Positions 1 to 5,409 of a stretch of DNA of 6,063 nt are shown here, one piece after another. The notes beneath the pieces are model-generated. The model searched no databases. It saw nothing but the letters and a program-made list of their open reading frames with translations, and had not been told where the DNA came from. The stretch lies in NCBI GenBank assembly GCA_012799755.1, contig JAAZKQ010000164.1, positions 1 to 6,063 on the forward strand, written 5' to 3'. The translations under genes and the position numbers were made by a program. Each line of letters begins with the position of its first letter. Position 1 is the stretch's first letter. The DNA is from Lentisphaerota bacterium. GTDB lineage: Bacteria > Verrucomicrobiota > Lentisphaeria > Oligosphaerales > Oligosphaeraceae.

Positions 1-79
1 ACACGAAGGATGATTTCCATTGCAAGACAACAGGAAGTGTCGGTTATCAATGGGTGACCGAATACATATTTTTCAAGTT

Positions 80-107
80 GTGTTTATGCTTTTCACAGGC
101 ATAGCAC
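80..107. promoter_or_regulatory. Imperfect inverted repeat, possible operator upstream of the AraC-type gene
   Basis: The arms GTG-TT-TATGC (80-89) and GCATA-G-CAC (99-107) are complementary apart from the unequal inner linkers. They are separated by 9 bases. The dyad lies about 60-90 bases before the regulator start codon, where an autoregulatory or heterologous operator could sit. AraC-family proteins more often bind direct repeats, so the binding protein is unknown. The call rests on symmetry alone. Confidence 0.2.
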
Positions 108-150
108 CGATAATGCCGGCAGTCCACCGCCAGCTATCTCGGCGCAAAAA

Positions 151-157
151 AGGAAGG
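151..157 (+). promoter_or_regulatory. Ribosome binding site for the AraC-type gene
   Basis: AGGAAGG preceded by a run of A residues lies 10 bases before a GTG at 168. It is the only good purine-rich site nearby. It supports the GTG start, since the next in-frame ATG is near residue 68 and would remove most of the cupin domain. Confidence 0.55.
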
Positions 158-167
158 TACCGTCGTC

Positions 168-1034
168 GTGGGCGCGCTCATCAGTTATAGGCTAGCGGGC
201 AGCAGCTATCGTCCCGTCGTGCTCCATCTGCATCGGCGCTTCTTTTACCACGAGCGCAAGACGGCCCACAGCCACCCCGAGTATCATTTCATCCTCGTCA
301 GCCAAGGCAAATGCGAACTCTTGCAGCCGCAACTGCCGCCTGTGCCTTGCCCTCTCAATTCGCTGATCATGATCAACCCGAACTATCCTCACACTTTCCA
401 CACGGATAGCGACGGGGTGGAGCACAGCTGCCTCATTTTCTCCTTGCAAGACGATAACGGCACTAAAGCCTGTAGCGAGTTGGGGCAGCTGCTGGATCCA
501 GACATGCCCAAGGAATCCCTGCGCATTACCCATCTCAATGAAGTCAGCGCCGCAGCGCTGCTGCGAAGCCTCACCACCGCCATGCGCCTCCGGAAGCAAA
601 ACAGCAACAGCATCGCCGCCGATATCGCCCTTAACGAACTCATTATCCGTTGCCTGCGCCTGTCCTTCCCCAGCTTTTTCGCCCCCTCCTACAGTCTCGG
701 TCGTAAAGAACAGCTCACCGCCCAAGCGCGCAGTTTCATTGAGCAACACATTGCCGACCCCGAACTCTCTGTCGCCATGCTCGCCAAACAGCTGGGGTTC
801 CACCCCAATCACCTTAATAAAGTCTTTCGGGAGATCGAACAGATACCCATTGGCGAGTACATCATCACTCGTCGCATTCAACGCGCCTGCCAGATGCTGT
901 CTGCCGGCCAGCGCGGCAAAGACGTCGCCAACCACTGCGGCTTCGCCTCCCAGAACTACTTCTGCCGGTTGTTCCGCCAGCGTGTCGGCGTGTCGCCATC
1001 GCAATTCCAGGAACAGGACACGACGTGGGAATAA
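168..1034 (+). CDS. AraC/XylS-family transcriptional regulator with N-terminal cupin domain
   Basis: This is a probable DNA-binding activator or repressor of 288 residues, the usual size for the family. Residues about 30-95 look like the AraC-type cupin sensor: a histidine-rich start (HSHPEYHF), then a glycine turn and MINPNYPHTFH. Residues about 185-282 form the double helix-turn-helix. The first HTH is around 201-221 (SVAMLAKQLGFHPNHLNKVF). The second is around 250-270, with the family signature GFASQNYFCRLFRQRVGVSP. The start is GTG, chosen because of the AGGAAGG site 10 bases upstream and because it keeps the cupin domain whole. The gene is monocistronic here and converges on secDF, with a shared terminator between them. 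No catabolic or transport gene adjoins it in the window, so the ligand and target cannot be inferred. Many relatives sense sugars or their derivatives. Family assignment is firm; the role is unknown. Confidence 0.93.
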   Translation: MGALISYRLAGSSYRPVVLHLHRRFFYHERKTAHSHPEYHFILVSQGKCELLQPQLPPVPCPLNSLIMINPNYPHTFHTDSDGVEHSCLIFSLQDDNGTKACSELGQLLDPDMPKESLRITHLNEVSAAALLRSLTTAMRLRKQNSNSIAADIALNELIIRCLRLSFPSFFAPSYSLGRKEQLTAQARSFIEQHIADPELSVAMLAKQLGFHPNHLNKVFREIEQIPIGEYIITRRIQRACQMLSAGQRGKDVANHCGFASQNYFCRLFRQRVGVSPSQFQEQDTTWE

Positions 1035-1070
1035 TTCCTGCGACAACCAACAGGGCTTCTCCCCCAGAAT

Positions 1071-1110
1071 AAACAGGCCGTGTTCCCCACCAAGGGAACA
1101 CGGCCTGTTT
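1071..1110. terminator. Bidirectional intrinsic terminator between convergent genes
   Basis: Bases 1071-1087 (AAACAGGCCGTGTTCCC) are the exact reverse complement of 1094-1110, giving a 17-bp perfect stem with the 6-base loop CACCAA. The stem begins with AAA and ends with TTT, so either strand yields a GC-rich hairpin closing in U residues. The U-tract is short: TTTG on the plus strand and TTTATT on the minus strand. It lies 37 bases after the AraC-type gene stop and 45 bases beyond the secDF stop, exactly where two converging transcripts need to end. Confidence 0.9.
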
Positions 1111-1125
1111 GCCTGTGTTGTGAGC

Positions 1126-1140
1126 CGGCGCGAGGCGCCG
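1126..1140 (-). other. Small GC hairpin just after the secDF stop codon
   Basis: CGGCGC (1126-1131), loop GAG, then GCGCCG (1135-1140) make a perfect 6-bp stem. On the minus strand it falls 15 bases after the secDF stop and before the main terminator. It lacks a U-tract, so it is not a terminator by itself. It could help stabilise the 3' end of the mRNA, or it could be chance in GC-rich DNA. Confidence 0.35.
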
Positions 1141-1154
1141 AGCCACCGCGTTGC

Positions 1155-3902
1155 TTATGCCTTCGCCTGCGCTTTCGTGCGCTTGGAAGTACCTTTCGTG
1201 GCATCGGCCTGCCCGCGACGGACAGCGTGATTGTGCCAAGCATTGATGAAGGAATTGGCGATGAAAATCGTCGAATAAGTACCCGTAATCATGCCGAAGA
1301 ACATGATCAGGGCGAATTCAAAGATCGCGCCGCCGCCGAAGACAAGCAGCGAAATGACGACCAACATGGTCGTCAATGCCGTCAGCATGGTACGCCCCAT
1401 ACATTCATTGACCGCCATATTGATCAGTTCGTAGTAGCTCTTGTCCTTGTGAAGCCCCGACATCTCGCGAATACGGTCGAAGATAACAATCGTGTCATTC
1501 AGCGAATAGCCGAAGATGGTCATCAAGGCGGCCATCGCCGTCAAGGACAGCTGTCCACCACAAAGCATGAACAGTCCGCCGGAGACCAGCACGTCGTGGG
1601 CGACCGCGACCACGGCGGCCAGACCGTACCTCAACTCGAAACGGAAAGCCAGGTACACGATAATGCCCAAGGCGGATAGCAACCCCGCCAGTATGGCGTC
1701 ATTGCGGAATTTCGCGCCGACGGCGCCGCCGACCGTATTCGTTTGGAGCAGGCTTATCTTCACTTCCGGGAAAGCCTGATCCAAGGCCGTGCTGAAAGCC
1801 GTGTAGTCCACTTCCTGAACCTGATCCTTCACCTTGACGATGGGCAGCACGATTTCCAGCAGCCGCTCGCCGCCTTGGCCACGCTTGTAGCCCACGCGCA
1901 AATTGTCGCCATAGCCCTGGCTATCCAGATAGTCACGCACTTCTTTCACATCCGGCGCCTCGCCGTCGCAAGTGTAGGCCAACTCGGTGCCGCCGGCAAA
2001 ATCAAGACCAAACGCATCCTTGGTTTTGACTGTGCGGAAGCCAAACCACAGTATTGAAATCACACACAGGGCTATGGACACACGAATGGCGGGCTTGCTG
2101 TGCTTCAAATAGTCAATATTCAGGTTTTCGAGGAACTTGAAGCTCCGCATGGGCAAGGACTTGATGAGATTGCGCTGCACCAGCAGATCAAAAATGGCCC
2201 GTGTCATGAAAATCGCCGTGAACATGCTGGCAAAAATACCGAAGCTCATGGTGACGGCAAAGCCTTTCACGGAGCCACTGCCATAGCGGTACATGAAGAA
2301 GGCCGTGACCAGGGTCGTCAAGTTGGAGTCGAAAATACTGGTGAAAGCCCGTTCATAACCGGCCGTAATCGCATTGGCAATGGTCTTGCCGCGGTGAAGC
2401 TCTTCACGAATACGCTCAAAAATCAGCACGTTGGCGTCAACGGCCGTACCAACGGTCAACACCATGCCGGCAATGCCCGGCATGGTAATCGTCGCTTTCG
2501 TGAAGGCCATCGTGCCCAAAACCAACACCGTATTCACAACCAGGGCGCTGATGGCAATCAAACCCGCAAAACGGTAGTACCATGTCATGAAAGCAACCAC
2601 CAGGATCATGCCAAGGATACCGGCCCAAGTGCCGCTGCGTATCGAATCAGCGCCCAGCGTCGGGTCCGTGCCGAACTCACTATCAATATTCACCGTCACC
2701 GGCACGTTGCCGGAGGCAATCACGCCGGACAGCCGCCGGGCCTCCTCAAAGGTGAAACTGCCGCTAATCTCTGCCTGGCCGCCAGTGATCGCCTCGCGAA
2801 TACTCGGCGCGCTATACACCACGCCGTCAAGCACAATCGCCAAGCGCCGACCGACGTTCTTGCCCGTCACATCCGCAAAGGCCCGCGCTCCGCGGCTCTT
2901 GAAACGCAAGCTGATGGACCAGTTGCCAAACTGGTCAACGTTCGGAAAGGCCTTGTCAACATCTTCGCCGCGAATACGCTCCGGCGTCTTCTCAATAAAG
3001 ATGACCTGTGTCATCATTTCGCCTTGGCGCTCGCTTTCAATCTCCTTGCGAACCAAGCCCTGCGGCGTACGGAAGTTTTGACGATCCTGCATGTACTGGC
3101 TGGTCAGCTCATCGCTGTTCTCGGCAACCAGGTGAAACTCAAGCTTCGCGGCCTGCTTGATCGTCATGCGAATATCCGACTTGTCCGCCTCGTCAACACT
3201 GGGCATGCGCACCGATATGGTATTTCTGCCCGTCGCCTTGATCTCCGGCTCAGTCACCCCGAGGGAGTTCAAGCGATTGTCCATGATCACCAAAATGCGG
3301 TCACGGATGTCCTCGACCTTCTCGCCCTTGGGCACCTCCTTCTCATTGAAGCCCAGCACAAACTCCGTGCCGCCCTGCAAGTCCAAGCCCAAGCGCAACT
3401 TGCCGGCGGATTTCATCCGCACATAGCGCAAGATGGTCTTGTTCGACGCTTTCGCTTGGAAAGGCACGCTGACAAAATCACTCAGGTTGATTCGGTACAA
3501 ATCGGCGTCACCCTGAGCGGCACGCTCCAAGGCCTTGTAGCCCGAAATATCCGGGTCTTCGCTGCGAGCGCTCGCCACTCGCTGCATGAGCACATCATAA
3601 TCCTTGGCCTTCACCCACGCTTCGTAATCCGGTGATGCGCGCAACTCCGAGTAGCTCTTTTGCAAGGCCTTGTACTCTTCGCTGTCCTTGTCCTCCATGG
3701 CATCAAGCTTCGCCTTCAGCTCGTCGGGATTAGCGATCTTCAACACATTCTGGGCCCGTGCCTGCAAAGCCGACAACCGCCGCGCACTCATACGCTCAAA
3801 TTGACTTAGATAATCCTTGTCGCGAATGGGAAACATGGCCCACAGCAAGCTCACGACCACCACGATGATGATGGCCCAGCGAATGATCAGGGACTTTTTC
3901 AT
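1155..3902 (-). CDS. secDF: Fused protein translocase subunit SecDF
   Basis: This inner-membrane protein aids SecYEG and SecA, using the proton gradient to pull exported proteins out on the far side of the membrane. The 915 residues join SecD and SecF, which are separate proteins in E. coli. SecD half: membrane helix at about 5-25, an external region carrying the P1 motif LGLDLQGGTE (171-180), then five helices between about 424 and 575. The fourth SecD helix runs into GTAVDANVLIFERIREE (485-501), with the conserved membrane aspartate at 489. SecF half: helix at about 604-622, GLDFAGGTEL (632-641), a periplasmic domain, then five helices from about 734 to 885 with GYSLNDTIVIFDRIRE (798-813). 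That makes about 12 helices, as expected for a fusion. Residues 28-145 form an unusually charged helical segment before P1. The tail (894-915) is basic and rich in K, A and T. The gene follows yajC by 84 bases on the same strand, which is the classical yajC-secD-secF order. The frame is intact with no stop at the fusion joint. Confidence 0.97.
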   Translation of the reverse strand: MKKSLIIRWAIIIVVVVSLLWAMFPIRDKDYLSQFERMSARRLSALQARAQNVLKIANPDELKAKLDAMEDKDSEEYKALQKSYSELRASPDYEAWVKAKDYDVLMQRVASARSEDPDISGYKALERAAQGDADLYRINLSDFVSVPFQAKASNKTILRYVRMKSAGKLRLGLDLQGGTEFVLGFNEKEVPKGEKVEDIRDRILVIMDNRLNSLGVTEPEIKATGRNTISVRMPSVDEADKSDIRMTIKQAAKLEFHLVAENSDELTSQYMQDRQNFRTPQGLVRKEIESERQGEMMTQVIFIEKTPERIRGEDVDKAFPNVDQFGNWSISLRFKSRGARAFADVTGKNVGRRLAIVLDGVVYSAPSIREAITGGQAEISGSFTFEEARRLSGVIASGNVPVTVNIDSEFGTDPTLGADSIRSGTWAGILGMILVVAFMTWYYRFAGLIAISALVVNTVLVLGTMAFTKATITMPGIAGMVLTVGTAVDANVLIFERIREELHRGKTIANAITAGYERAFTSIFDSNLTTLVTAFFMYRYGSGSVKGFAVTMSFGIFASMFTAIFMTRAIFDLLVQRNLIKSLPMRSFKFLENLNIDYLKHSKPAIRVSIALCVISILWFGFRTVKTKDAFGLDFAGGTELAYTCDGEAPDVKEVRDYLDSQGYGDNLRVGYKRGQGGERLLEIVLPIVKVKDQVQEVDYTAFSTALDQAFPEVKISLLQTNTVGGAVGAKFRNDAILAGLLSALGIIVYLAFRFELRYGLAAVVAVAHDVLVSGGLFMLCGGQLSLTAMAALMTIFGYSLNDTIVIFDRIREMSGLHKDKSYYELINMAVNECMGRTMLTALTTMLVVISLLVFGGGAIFEFALIMFFGMITGTYSTIFIANSFINAWHNHAVRRGQADATKGTSKRTKAQAKA

Positions 3903-3905
3903 AAA

Positions 3906-3919
3906 CTCCTCATGCTCCT
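3906..3919 (-). promoter_or_regulatory. Double Shine-Dalgarno region of secDF
   Basis: Read on the minus strand, two AGGAG copies precede the ATG at 3902. One (3906-3910) is only 3 bases from the start codon, which is tight. The other (3915-3919) is 12 bases away, which is loose. Either could serve. Together they support this ATG as the start. Confidence 0.6.
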
Positions 3920-3967
3920 AGGGGTTCTTCCAAATTATGCTTTGTCAAATGCCGAAATGTTATGGCG

Positions 3968-3982
3968 AGCGCCGATGGCGCT
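3968..3982 (-). other. Hairpin in the yajC-secDF spacer
   Basis: AGCGCC (3968-3973), loop GAT, then GGCGCT (3977-3982) form a perfect 6-bp stem starting about 5 bases after the yajC stop. There is no U-tract, so it should not end transcription. It might mark an mRNA processing or stability point that tunes YajC versus SecDF levels. It is short enough to be chance. Confidence 0.3.
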
Positions 3983-3986
3983 ACGC

Positions 3987-4319
3987 TCAGTCTTTTTTCT
4001 CGTCGTCCAAGGTCGTCGCTACTGCGCTGCGGACAAGCTCAATGTCCACGCGCTCGGCCACCGTGAGCTTCACCGTCTTTTCGTCCACGCGGGAGATCGT
4101 GCCGATAATACCACCGCTGGTCATCACGCGGGTGCCGACAGTAAGCTTCTTGAGCAACTCCTGGTGCTCCTTCTGCTTCTGCTGCTGGGGTCTGATCATC
4201 AAAAAATAAAGAATGCCCAGCAAAGGCACCATCATCAAAAACTGAAAAGCGATGCCGCCGCCCGCCGACGGCTGGGCCTGCGCAAAAATACCAATGGCCT
4301 GCTGCATCATGTGTTCCAC
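3987..4319 (-). CDS. yajC: Sec translocon accessory subunit YajC
   Basis: This small single-pass inner-membrane protein associates with SecDF and SecYEG. Its length of 110 residues is typical. A short polar, Gly/Ala-containing N-terminus leads into one membrane helix at about 25-42. The family hallmark RPQQQKQKEHQELLKKL follows at 43-59. Next comes the conserved cytoplasmic domain at about 61-100 (VGTRVMTSGGIIGTISRVDE), and the tail is acidic then basic (DDEKKD). The start is a GTG, supported by CGGAG placed 6 bases upstream. In-frame ATGs at codons 4 and 5 are possible but sit 15 or more bases from that site. It is the first gene of the yajC-secDF operon, 84 bases before secDF. It has been reported as dispensable in E. 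coli, and its precise role remains unclear. Confidence 0.96.
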   Translation of the reverse strand: MEHMMQQAIGIFAQAQPSAGGGIAFQFLMMVPLLGILYFLMIRPQQQKQKEHQELLKKLTVGTRVMTSGGIIGTISRVDEKTVKLTVAERVDIELVRSAVATTLDDEKKD

Positions 4320-4325
4320 AATCTG

Positions 4326-4330
4326 CTCCG
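4326..4330 (-). promoter_or_regulatory. Ribosome binding site deciding the GTG start of yajC
   Basis: On the minus strand CGGAG is followed by six bases (CAGATT) and then GTG at 4319. This spacing is near ideal for the GTG and too long for the ATG codons at 4310 and 4307. Confidence 0.65.
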
Positions 4331-4364
4331 TACTTCTTGTTGCTCCTCACCTTACTGAACAATA

Positions 4365-4390
4365 CCCCATGCCCACAGGGCAAAATGGGG
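4365..4390 (-). other. Bulged hairpin in the yajC leader
   Basis: On the plus strand the order is CCCCAT, GCCC, loop ACA, GGGC, unpaired AAA, ATGGGG. This gives ten base pairs in two blocks with one 3-base bulge. In the yajC transcript it would sit 45 bases before the start codon, followed by TATTGTTC. That downstream run is too poor in U for a confident terminator, so it may be a leader structure or a weak attenuator. Confidence 0.45.
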
Positions 4391-4455
4391 AAACAGGGGA
4401 AAAATACGAAACAAGAAATGTACTGCCTGCGCGCCAACTTGCAATCACAATCACC

Positions 4456-4477
4456 ACCGACTCCAGGCCAAGTCGGT
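4456..4477 (-). other. Seven-bp hairpin or dyad in the yajC leader region
   Basis: ACCGACT (4456-4462), an 8-base spacer, then AGTCGGT (4471-4477) are perfectly complementary. It lies just downstream of the proposed minus-strand promoter. It could therefore be an RNA stem near the 5' end of the transcript or a repressor site in DNA. Symmetry is the only evidence. Confidence 0.35.
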
Positions 4478-4502
4478 TGATTTCTGCCATTCTATGCTTA
4501 CT

Positions 4503-4532
4503 TTTATTCTTTTGTATGCCATGCCTTGTCAA
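4503..4532 (-). promoter_or_regulatory. Candidate promoter of the yajC-secDF operon
   Basis: Read on the minus strand, a perfect -35 box TTGACA (4532-4527) is followed after 18 bases by AATAAA (4508-4503). That matches four of six positions of the -10 consensus. Transcription would start near 4496 and give a leader of roughly 175 bases before yajC. The -10 is weak and this lineage may not follow the E. coli consensus closely. Confidence 0.4.
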
Positions 4533-4571
4533 CACCGCCCGGCAAGACGCCGACGCACCCCGTCACCTAGC

Positions 4572-4586
4572 CAATGGCGACCATTG
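4572..4586 (+). other. Six-bp dyad upstream of the RDD-family gene
   Basis: CAATGG (4572-4577), loop CGA, then CCATTG (4581-4586) are perfectly complementary, about 85 bases before the RDD gene start. A second small dyad (AGCGC, TCG, GCGCT) follows at 4592-4604. They could be leader RNA stems or operator half-sites. No function can be assigned. Confidence 0.25.
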
Positions 4587-4657
4587 CCTTCAGCGCTCGG
4601 CGCTTCTCCACGAACCTCTTGCCGCTCTCCCGTACATGAACTGCATCTACCGAAAGA

Positions 4658-4661
4658 AAGG
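4658..4661 (+). promoter_or_regulatory. Ribosome binding site deciding the start of the RDD-family gene
   Basis: AAGG at the end of the purine run GAAAGAAAGG lies 8 bases before the ATG at 4670. It is only 2 bases before the in-frame GTG at 4664. Spacing favours the ATG. Confidence 0.5.
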
Positions 4662-4669
4662 CCGTGCCG

Positions 4670-5407
4670 ATGCTAAGCGAACGCTTATATCTCGTCAAAA
4701 ATGAGGCCGGTGAAGAAATGGGCCCGGTCAATCAGGATACCCTCGTCGCCTGGGCCAAAGACGGCAAAATCACCCCCGGCTGCAAAGTCCGCTCGACCCT
4801 TATTCCCCAATGGGGCGCCGCCGGCAGCGTTGATTTTCTTAAGCCATTTATCCTCGCCCAGCAAGAAACCGCCATCAGAAAAAAGCAAAACAGCCTTGTC
4901 AATATCATCAAACGGCGGATTTTTTTGCGTGCTGAAAACATCATGACCAACAGCGGTCTGGTGAAAGTCCGCCCGGAAACCTATCCCAGCGCCAGTCTTC
5001 TGCTACGCTATATGGCCGGGCTGACCGACACTCTCCTCATGATCCTACTCGCCGCCGCCATTTCCTACCTCTTCACCCTCCTTTTCCGCCACGGCGTCTT
5101 CGGCAAGGAGCTGGTGTTCTACGTCGGCTTTGGCGTCTTCTGGGTCCTCTGCCTACTCTACTTCACGCTCACTATCGCCTATTGCACCCAGACCCTCGGC
5201 CAGCGCTCTTGGGGAATCTTCCTGATCAAACAGGACGGCCAGCCCTTCTGGGCCGGACGAGCCTTCTTCTACACTATCTTCATGATCCCCCTGGGCATCT
5301 TCAGTGCCCTCTTCGTCCTGACCGGCGAGAAAAAACTCAGCGCCCAGGAGCATCTCACCGGAACCCGCATGGTCAGAATCAAGCTCATCAGCAAAAAACA
5401 ACGCTAG
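4670..5407 (+). CDS. GYF_2 (DUF4339) and RDD domain membrane protein
   Basis: This is a 245-residue integral membrane protein of unknown function. Residues about 5-53 match the GYF_2/DUF4339 pattern: an aromatic start (LYLVKNEAGEE), MGPV, a leucine and tryptophan (LVAWAKDGKITP), then a late W before GAAG. This domain is thought to bind peptides or partners at the cytoplasmic face. A charged linker follows. Residues about 111-238 are an RDD domain with three membrane helices at about 120-141, 148-170 and 198-218. The family arginine and first aspartate appear as R113 and D120 in RYMAGLTDTLL. The middle signature reads TLGQRSWGIFLIKQDGQP. At the last signature, QEHLTGTRMV, glutamate 227 seems to stand where an aspartate is usual. 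The ATG start gives better spacing to the AAGG site than the GTG two codons earlier. The stop is two bases before the next start, so the two genes are probably co-translated. RDD proteins have been linked to transport, but this is not shown here. Confidence 0.85.
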   Translation: MLSERLYLVKNEAGEEMGPVNQDTLVAWAKDGKITPGCKVRSTLIPQWGAAGSVDFLKPFILAQQETAIRKKQNSLVNIIKRRIFLRAENIMTNSGLVKVRPETYPSASLLLRYMAGLTDTLLMILLAAAISYLFTLLFRHGVFGKELVFYVGFGVFWVLCLLYFTLTIAYCTQTLGQRSWGIFLIKQDGQPFWAGRAFFYTIFMIPLGIFSALFVLTGEKKLSAQEHLTGTRMVRIKLISKKQR

Positions 5408-5409
5408 TC

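Larger units (their letters stand above)
1..167. other. Upstream region of the AraC-type regulator gene
   Basis: No coding region is supported here on either strand. The stretch contains an AT-rich patch around 61-95, an imperfect dyad at 80-107 and an 8-bp palindrome (TGCCGGCA) at 114-121. A GATAAT at 109-114 resembles a -10 box, but no acceptable -35 lies 16-18 bases upstream, so I do not call a promoter. The start of the window cuts off whatever lies further upstream. Confidence 0.6.
4320..4669. other. Divergent intergenic region between yajC-secDF and the RDD-Lpt operon
   Basis: This region is about 350 bases long and has no well-supported gene. It is less GC-rich than its flanks, especially 4380-4520. 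It holds a candidate minus-strand promoter (4503-4532) and four dyads: 4365-4390, 4456-4477, 4572-4586 and 4592-4604. The first two would lie in the yajC leader RNA, the last two in the leader of the RDD gene. I could not find a convincing plus-strand promoter: TTGATT at 4477-4482 has no good -10 partner at the right distance. Confidence 0.7.

Noticed and set aside
79..97. CRP-like site (TGTGT ... TCACA) upstream of the AraC-type gene
   Set aside because: The half-sites are separated by 9 bases instead of the 6 required for the CRP consensus.
192..1046. A 284-codon open frame antisense to the AraC-type gene
   Set aside because: It lies opposite a gene with clear cupin and double HTH motifs, shows no recognisable domain, and long antisense frames are common opposite GC-rich coding DNA.
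2100..3635. A 511-codon open frame antisense to secDF
   Set aside because: Its composition, rich in H, N, R and Q, is the mirror of the SecDF codons. It has no domain signal and fully overlaps a confidently identified gene.
3902..3913. Four-codon upstream frame whose stop overlaps the secDF ATG
   Set aside because: ATG AGG AGT TTA TGA exists on the minus strand, but its only Shine-Dalgarno candidate is one base away, so translation is unlikely. It is a by-product of the secDF ribosome site.
4477..4505. Plus-strand promoter for the RDD gene starting with TTGATT
   Set aside because: No -10-like hexamer occurs 16-18 bases downstream; TATGCT at 4493-4498 is only 10 bases away.
4252..4704. A 150-codon plus-strand frame across yajC, the intergenic region and the RDD start
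   Set aside because: It overlaps the yajC 5' half antisense and runs into the RDD gene in another frame; no hydrophobic or domain pattern supports it.
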